A stretch of 64,000 bases of DNA. Origin: an uncultured Pelagibacteraceae bacterium (GTDB lineage Bacteria > Pseudomonadota > Alphaproteobacteria > Pelagibacterales > Pelagibacteraceae). Shown here piece by piece: positions 52,048-59,828 of this stretch. A model generated the notes under the pieces. The model did no database searches, was not told where the DNA came from, and saw nothing but the letters and a program-made list of their open reading frames with translations. The number at the start of each line of letters is the position of its first letter. Positions within the stretch are counted from its first letter, which is position 1. A program made the translations under genes and the position numbers. The DNA lies in assembly GCA_902629955.1 (NCBI GenBank), contig CACOSS010000003.1, forward strand, positions 1 through 64,000, in the 5' to 3' direction.

Positions 52048-52473
52048 ACCTACACCTGTTTTTGGGTAAGTATAAAGATTGTAATTCGCAGTTAATTCAT
52101 TTCCAGCTTTTATATCCTTTGCTGCAACCATAAAAAAGTATTTTGCATCTGGTTTTTCTTGTAGATTAAAAAAAACGTTTTCACCGTCGTTATCATTGCC
52201 AGGAAATTTTTTTGTTGTAGCGTCAATATCTAGTTTTTGTCCAAATTTAAGTTTAGGCAAAGTGTCAGTTACCATTCTCACCACTGTTGGATCATCGGAG
52301 TGATTATAAAATCCACCTAAAGGTGTTCTGATATATTTATTTTCAAATTGTTCATCTCTAATATGGGTTACTCCGATAAATGTATTTTTTTTTATATCAA
52401 CATTAGTAAACAACCCTAGTCCCTCTATTGGTGAATTTTTAATTGTTAATCCGTCTGGTAAAGGCCTGTACAT
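52033..52473 (-). CDS. SET-domain protein, putative lysine methyltransferase
   Basis: A 146-aa protein consisting of a single SET-like fold. N-terminal SPIEGLGLFTNVDIKKNTFIGV is the first SET motif, GGFYNHSDDPTV is the NHS-type pseudoknot motif, and AAKDIKAGNELTANYNLY is the GEELTxxY motif with the catalytic tyrosine. SET methyltransferases are mainly eukaryotic; free-living bacteria have a few of unknown target. It lies 20 nt downstream of ald on the same strand. Confidence 0.82.
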   Translation of the reverse strand: MYRPLPDGLTIKNSPIEGLGLFTNVDIKKNTFIGVTHIRDEQFENKYIRTPLGGFYNHSDDPTVVRMVTDTLPKLKFGQKLDIDATTKKFPGNDNDGENVFFNLQEKPDAKYFFMVAAKDIKAGNELTANYNLYTYPKTGVGLQMI

Positions 52474-52493
52474 TTATTACCCTATATAAATCA

Positions 52494-53609
52494 TCAGTTT
52501 ATTGCTTTATCAGGTGAAACATAACTATGTCCAAAAATATCCGCTACTGCTTTATATGTCACATCACCTTTGCATACATTTAATCCAGCAAGAAAATTTT
52601 TATCTTCACTAAGAGCTTTTTTATATCCATCTTTTGCAAGTTTATTAAGAAATGGTAATGTTGCTTTGTTTAATGCAAATGTTGAAGTTCTGGGAACTCC
52701 ACCAGGCATATTTGCAACACAATAATGAACAATATCATCTACTATATATGTAGGATTTGCATGTGTTGTTGGTTTACTTGTTTCTACACATCCACCTTGA
52801 TCAATTGCAACATCAACAATAACTGAACCACGCTTCATGTTTTTTAACATTTTTTTTGTAACTAATTTCGGCGCTTCTGCTCCAGGTATTAAAACTCCTC
52901 CGACAAGCAAATCACATTCTGCAATAAGTTTGTTTAAATCACATTTTTCACTTAATTCAGGTATAATTTTATCGCCGAACATACTCACAAGTTGTTTTAG
53001 TCGCGCCTCTGATTTATCGACAACGTGAACCTTTGCTCTCATTCCTGTAGCAATTATTGCAGCATTTTCACCAACTACACCACCACCAAGAATAACAACA
53101 TCAGCTGGTTCACCTCCTGGTGCACCACCTAAAAGAACACCTCTCCCTTTTTGATTTTTTTCTAAACAATGTGCGCCTGCTTGAACAGACATTCGACCTG
53201 CTACAGCACTCATAGGTGCTAATAGAGGAAGTCTTCCATTATTATCTGTAACGGTTTCATATGCAATACAAACACCTTTGGATTTAATTAATCCATTAGT
53301 AAGTTCTTTTGCTGCTGCAAGGTGTAAATAAGTAAAAATAATTTGATCTTCTTTTATCATTTTAACTTCGTTTGAAAGAGGTTCTTTAACTTTTACAATT
53401 ATTTCAGAATCATTGAATATATCTTCAGCTTTGTTTACAATCTTAGCGCCAGCATCCTCATATTGCTTATTTTCAAAGCCTGCTTCGTAGCCACCATTAT
53501 TTTCAACTAATACTTCATGACCGTTTTTAATTAGATCTTTCACACTTTCTGGTGTTAGACCAATTCTATTTTCTTGTGGTTTTATTTCCTTAGGAACACC
53601 AATTTTCAT
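52494..53609 (-). CDS. ald: Alanine dehydrogenase
   Basis: Interconverts alanine and pyruvate plus ammonia with NAD. 371 aa: MKIGVPKEIKPQENRIGLTPESVKDL, LFTYLHLAAA-like FTYLHLAAAKEL, LAPMSAVAGRMSVQAGAHCLEK (catalytic His), VILGGGVVGENAAIIATGM (Rossmann) and VDVAIDQGGCVET are all standard. It lies 17 nt after the omega-aminotransferase gene; the pair regenerates pyruvate from the alanine formed by transamination, as in taurine deamination. Confidence 0.96.
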   Translation of the reverse strand: MKIGVPKEIKPQENRIGLTPESVKDLIKNGHEVLVENNGGYEAGFENKQYEDAGAKIVNKAEDIFNDSEIIVKVKEPLSNEVKMIKEDQIIFTYLHLAAAKELTNGLIKSKGVCIAYETVTDNNGRLPLLAPMSAVAGRMSVQAGAHCLEKNQKGRGVLLGGAPGGEPADVVILGGGVVGENAAIIATGMRAKVHVVDKSEARLKQLVSMFGDKIIPELSEKCDLNKLIAECDLLVGGVLIPGAEAPKLVTKKMLKNMKRGSVIVDVAIDQGGCVETSKPTTHANPTYIVDDIVHYCVANMPGGVPRTSTFALNKATLPFLNKLAKDGYKKALSEDKNFLAGLNVCKGDVTYKAVADIFGHSYVSPDKAIN

Positions 53610-53626
53610 ACCCCTCCAAATGAAAA

Positions 53627-54973
53627 TTAATTTTTTTTACTTTTTGAATAGTTTGTTATCCCTGTCCTTAATTTTTCTATGATTTCATCAATATGTTTTT
53701 TTTCTGAAATAAACATTGGTGCTATTATCAAGCAGTCTCCTGTAGCTTTAAAGTTTACTCCAGCTTCATAACAATGTTTGAATGTTGTTAGGCCTCCAAC
53801 GCCAGGTTTTTTATCCATTTTAATATCAATTCCACCCATCATTCCATATCCTCTAATGTTGTCAACGACATCAATATCTTTTAATGAAAACAAACCTTCC
53901 TGGAAGTAAGGTGACATTTCTTTAGCTCTTTTAAAAATATCATCTTTCTCAATAATATCTTGAACAGCTAGAGCTGCTGCTACTGAAATAGGGATACCAG
54001 AGTATGTATAGCCATGAAACAATTCTATTGTTCCTTTTGGTGCGTTATCTACTATCCCATCATAAATTTCATCTTTACATGCAACTACACCCATTGGACT
54101 TATTCCATTTGTTGTAGCTTTTGCCATTGTCATTATATCTGGAGTTACACCAAACTCCTGTGAACCAAACGCTGAGCCCATTCTTCCCCAGCCAGTAATT
54201 ACTTCATCAAAAATTAAAAGTATCCCATGCTTATCACATATCTCCCTTAATCTTTGTAAATACCCTTTTGGTGGAACCAATGTACCAGTAGATCCTGCAA
54301 CTGGTTCAACAATACATGCAGCAATATTCTCTGCACCAAAATTTATACAAATTCTCTCTAAATCATCTGCCATCTCTACGCCAGTCTCAGGTTGACCACT
54401 TACAAATTTATGTTCTGGCAGATGAGTATGTCTCATGTGAAGCACGCCAGGCATTAAAACGCTTGCAAAAGTTTTTACGTTATTTATCATTCCTCCTACA
54501 GAAGTTGCCCCAATATTCATACCGTGGTAAGCTCTTTCTCTACCAACAAATCTATATCTATGTCCTTCTCCTCTTGCCTTGTGATATGCAATTGCTATTT
54601 TTATAGCAGTTTCAACAGCTGTTGAGCCACAAATTGTATAAAATATTTTATTTAAATTCCCTGGTGTGTGTTTAGAAATTTTAGTTGCTAAATCAAACGA
54701 ACCACCAAACCCTTGTTGAAATGGTTGACAATAATCTAACACTTTTAACTGATTTGTAATCGCTTCAATTATCTCTTTTCTTCCATGACCCAACGGATTA
54801 CAAAACAAGCCTGAGCTTGCATCGATCATCGTTTTACCCTCATGATTTTTTAAATAACATCCTTTTGCTTCTGTAATTAATCTTGGTCTTTCTTTAAAAT
54901 CTTTATTGGATGTAAATGGCATCCAGTGTTCATTTAAAGAATTTGGAATTTTTGTTTTATTATCTGTGCTCAT
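53627..54973 (-). CDS. Class III omega-aminotransferase, possibly taurine--pyruvate
   Basis: 448 aa, PLP fold type I. NEHWMPFTSNKDFKERPRLI is the start typical of omega-amino acid:pyruvate transaminases. DASSGLFCNPLGHGRKEI, GSTAVETAIKIAIAYHKARGEGHR, FDEVITGWGRMG and MAKATTNGISPMG (PLP lysine) follow. It resembles beta-alanine/taurine--pyruvate aminotransferases. Divergent tauABC and the co-directional ald suggest taurine as amino donor (Tpa, giving sulfoacetaldehyde and alanine), but beta-alanine or GABA remain possible. No xsc gene is in the window. Confidence 0.85.
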   Translation of the reverse strand: MSTDNKTKIPNSLNEHWMPFTSNKDFKERPRLITEAKGCYLKNHEGKTMIDASSGLFCNPLGHGRKEIIEAITNQLKVLDYCQPFQQGFGGSFDLATKISKHTPGNLNKIFYTICGSTAVETAIKIAIAYHKARGEGHRYRFVGRERAYHGMNIGATSVGGMINNVKTFASVLMPGVLHMRHTHLPEHKFVSGQPETGVEMADDLERICINFGAENIAACIVEPVAGSTGTLVPPKGYLQRLREICDKHGILLIFDEVITGWGRMGSAFGSQEFGVTPDIMTMAKATTNGISPMGVVACKDEIYDGIVDNAPKGTIELFHGYTYSGIPISVAAALAVQDIIEKDDIFKRAKEMSPYFQEGLFSLKDIDVVDNIRGYGMMGGIDIKMDKKPGVGGLTTFKHCYEAGVNFKATGDCLIIAPMFISEKKHIDEIIEKLRTGITNYSKSKKN

Positions 54974-55085
54974 AAATTTTGTAAGTTCTTAGTTTCTAGA
55001 CTAATTATTTATTTTTAACTAGAAAATTTTCTTAGTTTAACACTAGGTTATAATTATACAACCTAAGATTGTTTAATCAAAATGA

Positions 55086-55125
55086 TTAGCTTAAATTAAT
55101 CTAAATGATCATTTACATAAGCTAA
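55086..55125. promoter_or_regulatory. Inverted repeats in the tauA/aminotransferase divergent region
   Basis: The 199-bp spacer between the divergent aminotransferase and tauA genes is the longest in the window. It contains TTAGCTTA (55086-55093) matched by TAAGCTAA (55118-55125) and, inside, the perfect 14-bp palindrome TAAATGATCATTTA (55102-55115). The palindrome overlaps a weak -35-like TTTACA (55112-55117) with a -10-like TTAAAT 17 nt downstream. This could be an operator for a taurine regulator, but AT-rich DNA gives such repeats by chance. Confidence 0.45.
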
Positions 55126-55172
55126 ATTATGAACTTAAATATATATATAAATAATAATTAAAAAGGGGAAAA

Positions 55173-56114
55173 ATGAAAAAAATAATTAGTTTTCTTCTAG
55201 GTTGTTTTGTTGCTCTCAACTTAACTATTTCTACTGCAAATTCTGCAGCGACTGAAGTTAGAGTAGCTTACTTTCTAGAATGGCCAAGTCCAAACCTTGA
55301 AGACATGCAAAAGAAAAATTTTGCTAAAGCTTTAGGTGTACCAGTAAAATGGACAAACTTCACGAACGGTGGAGCAATGACTGATGCTATGTTAGCAGGA
55401 GACATTGATATTTCTTATTCACAAGGATTAGTACCTTTCATTAACGCAGTAAAATCTAAAGCGCCTATTAAGCTTGTTGATATAGCTATGGAGTATGGAA
55501 TGGGTGGAACTACTTGTGTAACATCAAATGCATCAGGCATAACAAAAGCAAATGCTACTGAATTAGAGGGTAAAAAAGTTGCTGTTCCTCTAGGAACAAT
55601 GGCTGAGTATGTTTTTGATGAAAGTATGAAAGTAGTAGGTGCTGACAGAAAAAAAATGGATATCATTCAAATGGATCCTGAAGAAGGTGCTGCTGCTTTA
55701 GTAAGCGGTGATGTTGTAATGGCATGTTTATTTGGAGGAAACTCTATTAAAGCTGCAACTGCAGTCGGATCTAGATTACTTACTGTTCAAGAAGCAAGAG
55801 ATGCTGGAATACTTGGAATAGATATTACTTCAGTAACTACAAAGTTTATGAAGGAAAATCCTGGTATGCTTAGAACTTTTATTGAAGTAACTCATGAAGC
55901 AAATGCAAGATATAGAGCTGGCAAAAGCGATATGAATGCAATGTCAAAAGCTTCAGAAATGAAAGTTGGTGATATGAAAGAAACTTTAAGTGGTTTCAAA
56001 TTTCTAACACCTGAAGAAACTAAACAGTCTATGAAAAGTGGAAATCTTGATGCATTCCTAAAAGGAATGGGAACACCAAGAGGAAACGTAGATACTAGTT
56101 TCTTACCTTTATAA
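55173..56114 (+). CDS. tauA: Taurine-type ABC transporter substrate-binding protein
   Basis: A 313-aa periplasmic protein with a signal peptide (MKKIISFLLGCFVALNLTISTANSAA). The NMT1/TauA-type body includes VRVAYFLEWPSPNLEDMQ, WTNFTNGGAMTDAMLAGDIDISYSQGLVPFINAV and LEGKKVAVPLGTMAEYVFDESM. It is related to sulfonate/nitrate/taurine binders; taurine is the best guess from the flanking tpa-like and ald genes. The start is preceded by AAAAAGGGG, and a terminator-like hairpin follows the stop. Confidence 0.85.
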   Translation: MKKIISFLLGCFVALNLTISTANSAATEVRVAYFLEWPSPNLEDMQKKNFAKALGVPVKWTNFTNGGAMTDAMLAGDIDISYSQGLVPFINAVKSKAPIKLVDIAMEYGMGGTTCVTSNASGITKANATELEGKKVAVPLGTMAEYVFDESMKVVGADRKKMDIIQMDPEEGAAALVSGDVVMACLFGGNSIKAATAVGSRLLTVQEARDAGILGIDITSVTTKFMKENPGMLRTFIEVTHEANARYRAGKSDMNAMSKASEMKVGDMKETLSGFKFLTPEETKQSMKSGNLDAFLKGMGTPRGNVDTSFLPL

Positions 56115-56136
56115 TCTTAGGGTAATTTAAATTTTA

Positions 56137-56174
56137 ATAGGCGCCAATTGTAATAAATTGGTGCCTATTTTTTT
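56137..56174 (+). terminator. Intrinsic terminator or attenuator between tauA and tauB
   Basis: ATAGGCGCCAATT, loop GTAATA, AATTGGTGCCTAT: a 13-bp stem with one G-U pair, followed by a T7 run. It begins 22 nt after the tauA stop and ends 28 nt before the tauB ATG. It should end most transcripts after the binding-protein gene and let a fraction read into tauBC. Confidence 0.88.
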
Positions 56175-56202
56175 GTTTAAAATTCAAATATAAAGTCTCT
56201 TT

Positions 56203-57000
56203 ATGAGTGATCTAATTTCACAAAATCTAAATATGATTTTTAAAACTCCTAAGGGAGAAACTGTACACGCATTAAAAGATTTAAACTTTACTCTCAAAAA
56301 AGGAGAGCTTCTTACAGTACTTGGGCCGTCTGGTTGTGGAAAAACCACACTACTAAATATTACTGCAGGATTTATTAAACCAACTTCAGGAAGTATTACT
56401 CTTAATAATAAAGAAATAGATGGGCCAGGAGTTGAGCGAGGAATGGTTTTTCAACAAGGTGCTTTATTTGAATGGCTTACAGTTGCTGAAAATGTGAACT
56501 TTGGATTAAGAATGAAAAAAGAAGATCCAGTTGAAACTCAAAAAAAAGTTGATGAATGGTTAGAGATTGTTGGATTAAAAGGTTTTGGAAACACTCCAAC
56601 TTATCAATTATCTGGTGGAATGCAGCAAAGAGTTGCTCTTGCAAGATGTTTAATCAATAACCCAGATTTAATTTTAATGGATGAACCATTAGGAGCTCTT
56701 GATGCTCTTACACGAGAAAAAATGCAGTCTCTTGTTTTAAAAATTTGGAAGGAAACTGGTAAAACAATTATTCTTATTACTCACTCGGTTGAAGAAGCCT
56801 TGCTTCTAGGTGAAAGATTATATGTGATGGCTCCAAGGCCAGGAAGGATACATAAAGAATACAATCTACCATTTGCTTCAATGGGATTAAAAGAGGACCT
56901 AAGAGAAATTAAAAAAAATAAGGATTTTTCTCAAAAACGAGAAGAAATCCTTGAAATGATCTGGAACATGGAAGAAGAAATTATGGGGAAAGATAATTAA
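56203..57000 (+). CDS. tauB: Taurine-type ABC transporter ATP-binding protein
   Basis: 265 aa. Walker A is GPSGCGKTTL, the Q-loop is in VFQQGALFEWLTVAENV, the ABC signature is LSGGMQQRVALARCL, Walker B is LILMDEPLGALDALTR, and the H-loop is in ILITHSVEEALLL. The TauB/SsuB/NrtD group is clear from the GVERGMVFQ region. It energises TauC. Its stop is directly followed by the tauC ATG. Confidence 0.95.
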   Translation: MSDLISQNLNMIFKTPKGETVHALKDLNFTLKKGELLTVLGPSGCGKTTLLNITAGFIKPTSGSITLNNKEIDGPGVERGMVFQQGALFEWLTVAENVNFGLRMKKEDPVETQKKVDEWLEIVGLKGFGNTPTYQLSGGMQQRVALARCLINNPDLILMDEPLGALDALTREKMQSLVLKIWKETGKTIILITHSVEEALLLGERLYVMAPRPGRIHKEYNLPFASMGLKEDLREIKKNKDFSQKREEILEMIWNMEEEIMGKDN

Positions 57001-58926
57001 ATGTTAACTCAAATATTAACTTTTTTAATATTTTTTGCTGTTGTTGGCTGTATTCTTTATGGACGAAGATTAATAAGAACTGAAAAAGTAGATGCAGTAT
57101 TTGGAAATCCAGAAAGAGCTTTAGGTGGTACTCACTGGGTAATTGTTGGAAGTAGCTTTTTACTTTTAATTTGGCTCTATTATTCTTGGGATATTGCTAA
57201 AGGATTTTATCCTAAATCTGCAAATGAACTGTGCCAAGTTGCAAAAGTGAATGACTCTCTTCTTGGATTGAAATATCAATTTCCAATTGAGGAAAGAGAG
57301 TTCAAAAGCACTTCACAAATCAAAAAGGAGAATAAAAATTTAAAATTAATTCAAAATGAAATTCAAAATTCTGAGGAACTAAATAGCCAACAAAAAACAA
57401 TACTAATTAGTTACATAAGTAAAACTAATCAACTCATCCCATTACTCACAAATAAAGATTTATTAGAAATTGAGACCCAACTAAAAATAGATGATATCAC
57501 TGGAAAAATTAATCTATTAACTGAAAATTTCCAAAAACCTGATTACCCGTTTGAAACCGAGCAAGAGTTCAATAAAAGAATGAAAGCTGTAAATGAAGAA
57601 GGTGGTTGGGGTATTACTAAAGTAGATGCAGGGTCAGGATCTATTGAAAATACGTTAGAGGTACCTTTGGTACCTGCAACATATAAGGGTTTAAAGTTTC
57701 ATGCCGCCGCCCAAGAATTAAATTTAATAAGTGATGAATTTTTTAAGTTAAGAAATCATAACCCTCAATTTAAAAGCAGGATTAAAGAACTAAAAGAGGA
57801 AATTAAATCTTATAGAAAAGACTTAAGTGATAGTGAGGAAGTGGCTTCAACATACGCAAAGAATATTGTTAAGATTGCTAGAAGAATTGAATTTGCAAGT
57901 ATCTATCCTCCAAACTCATTAGATAAGATGCAGGCAGCAATTATCAAATTTGATAATGCACAAAAAAAAGAACAAGGTGGATTGAGATTAATCGATATTT
58001 TCTTATTTCCTGCAGGAACTATCGTTGCTAGTGGTCCTAGTTGTTCAGAACAAGGATCAGGTAGATGGCTACCTAAACCATCCGATACTTTCAACAAATT
58101 CATATTAATGTCAAAACCAAGTGTGGGCTACAAAGATATTCCTCTATTATGGATACAAATGGTTGATGTGAGCAAAATGATTGGCTTTATTTTGCCAGAC
58201 TGGATTGCAGATGTTTTGCCGGGTGAATATCCTGTTCACACTAAAGAAGGAATAGTAAAACAGAACTTTAAAGGTGGAGTTCTAAAAATTGTGACAGGTG
58301 ATTTTAACTTGTTTAAAGTACCTGTGCCTTATGGACATATTTGGGATTCTTTTTTAAGAGTTTTTCTCGGATTAGTTTTTGGTATATTAATTGGTGTACC
58401 CCTTGGTCTATTTATGGGATTAAATAGATTTGCAAAAGGGTTTTTTGATCCTTTAATTGAACTTTACAGACCTGTTCCTCCACTCGCGTGGGCCCCACTT
58501 ATTATTTCGGTTTTAGGAATTGATAATACAGGAAAAGTTTTTTTACTATTTATGGTGTCATTATCAATAATGATAATCTCAGCAAGGGCGGGAGCATCTG
58601 GTACGCAATTGTCTAAGATACATGCTGCTCACTCATTAGGTGCTTCAAAAAAACAAATATTGAGACATGTGATATTCCCTAATTCCTTACCTGAAATTTT
58701 GACAGGAATAAGAGTAGCGGTTGGAATGTGCTGGGGAACATTAGTAGCTGCAGAATTTTTAGCTGGAACAACAGGAATTGGATTTGTTGAAAATGTTGCA
58801 AAAAAATATTTTCAGTATGAAGTAATTTGGATAACAATATTCATAATGGGAATGCTAGGGCTTTTGTTTGATGTAACACTTCGTAAAATAATCGATAAGA
58901 CTATTCCATGGCGAGGTAAAGGTTAA
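57001..58926 (+). CDS. tauC: Taurine-type ABC transporter permease with large N-terminal extension
   Basis: 641 aa against about 260-280 for ordinary TauC/SsuC. Only residues about 440-641 form the permease: HIWDSFLRVFLGLVFGILIGVPLGLFMG, YRPVPPLAWAPLIISVLGI and HAAHSLGASKKQILRHVIFPNSLPEILTG (EAA loop). In front lie two membrane helices (about 4-20 and 47-65), then about 350 mostly hydrophilic residues with Glu/Lys-rich coiled-coil stretches (about 95-175 and 255-300) and a cysteine in GPSCSEQGSGRWLP. If the two helices insert normally, this domain faces one side of the membrane and may contact TauA. Its function is unknown. Confidence 0.88.
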   Translation: MLTQILTFLIFFAVVGCILYGRRLIRTEKVDAVFGNPERALGGTHWVIVGSSFLLLIWLYYSWDIAKGFYPKSANELCQVAKVNDSLLGLKYQFPIEEREFKSTSQIKKENKNLKLIQNEIQNSEELNSQQKTILISYISKTNQLIPLLTNKDLLEIETQLKIDDITGKINLLTENFQKPDYPFETEQEFNKRMKAVNEEGGWGITKVDAGSGSIENTLEVPLVPATYKGLKFHAAAQELNLISDEFFKLRNHNPQFKSRIKELKEEIKSYRKDLSDSEEVASTYAKNIVKIARRIEFASIYPPNSLDKMQAAIIKFDNAQKKEQGGLRLIDIFLFPAGTIVASGPSCSEQGSGRWLPKPSDTFNKFILMSKPSVGYKDIPLLWIQMVDVSKMIGFILPDWIADVLPGEYPVHTKEGIVKQNFKGGVLKIVTGDFNLFKVPVPYGHIWDSFLRVFLGLVFGILIGVPLGLFMGLNRFAKGFFDPLIELYRPVPPLAWAPLIISVLGIDNTGKVFLLFMVSLSIMIISARAGASGTQLSKIHAAHSLGASKKQILRHVIFPNSLPEILTGIRVAVGMCWGTLVAAEFLAGTTGIGFVENVAKKYFQYEVIWITIFIMGMLGLLFDVTLRKIIDKTIPWRGKG

Positions 58927-58942
58927 TTAATTTTTGCATCTT

Positions 58943-59827
58943 ATGAGAATTTTTGATTGCACAACTTTTTTTGAAGAACATTTGATGATGGATTTAAGAT
59001 TTAATATCTTAAACGAATATGTTCAAAAATTTATTGTGGTAGAATCAAGATATTCTCATAGCGGAAAGGAAAAAAAACTTAATTTTGATTTAAATAATCA
59101 TAAAAAGTTTAAAGATAAAATAATTTATTTAGTAATCGATAAAGAACCAGAAGATATTATTAAATTAAAAAATGATGACACAATCTCATCAGTGCAAAGG
59201 CTTAATAGTGTCAAAAGAATAGAACAATCATATGAATATATGAAATTTGGTCTTAAAGATGCAACTGACAATGATATAATTATATTTGGTGATAATGATG
59301 AAATTCCTGATTTAAAAAAATGTAATTTGAAAAATATAGGAAAAAAAATTTATATATTTGAACAAAAAATTTTAAATTATAAATTAAATTTATTATACGA
59401 TTTGATACCTTGGTATGGATCGAGAGCTTGCAAGTTAAAAAATATTAAATCATTTCCATGGCTTAAAAACTTAAAAAATAAAAAATATGCTTTTTGGAGA
59501 TTGGATGTTTTATTTAACAAATTGAAATCTATGAATGTTGAAATAATTAGAAATGGTGGATGGCATTTTAATAACTTAAAAACTGCTGAAGAGCTTTACA
59601 ATAAATTGGTTAATCTTGGTCATCATAATGAATTTGACAAATCAAAACTAACTGTGAAAGATTTGCAAAGTAAAATTGACAATAAACTAGCATTTTATAA
59701 TCATAAGGCAGATAAAACCTCAAATAATAAATACGAATTTGAATATAAATTAAAAAAAATAGACGATGATCAACTACCAAGATACTTGATAGATAATAAA
59801 GAAAATTACATTGAGTGGTTTGATTAA
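58943..59827 (+). CDS. Glycosyltransferase family 17-like protein
   Basis: A 294-aa protein beginning MRIFDCTTFFEEHLMMDLRFNILNEYVQKFIVVESRYSHSGK, which is the signature of GT17 (beta-1,4-GlcNAc-transferase-like). DNDIIIFGDNDEIPDL holds the DxD motif, and GGWHFNNLK is a further conserved block. The ORF track starts at a TTG (58934); the ATG at 58943 gives the conserved N-terminus and is preferred. It begins the glycan block at the right end and stops one base from the convergent membrane-protein gene. Confidence 0.85.
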   Translation: MRIFDCTTFFEEHLMMDLRFNILNEYVQKFIVVESRYSHSGKEKKLNFDLNNHKKFKDKIIYLVIDKEPEDIIKLKNDDTISSVQRLNSVKRIEQSYEYMKFGLKDATDNDIIIFGDNDEIPDLKKCNLKNIGKKIYIFEQKILNYKLNLLYDLIPWYGSRACKLKNIKSFPWLKNLKNKKYAFWRLDVLFNKLKSMNVEIIRNGGWHFNNLKTAEELYNKLVNLGHHNEFDKSKLTVKDLQSKIDNKLAFYNHKADKTSNNKYEFEYKLKKIDDDQLPRYLIDNKENYIEWFD

Positions 59828-59828
59828 A

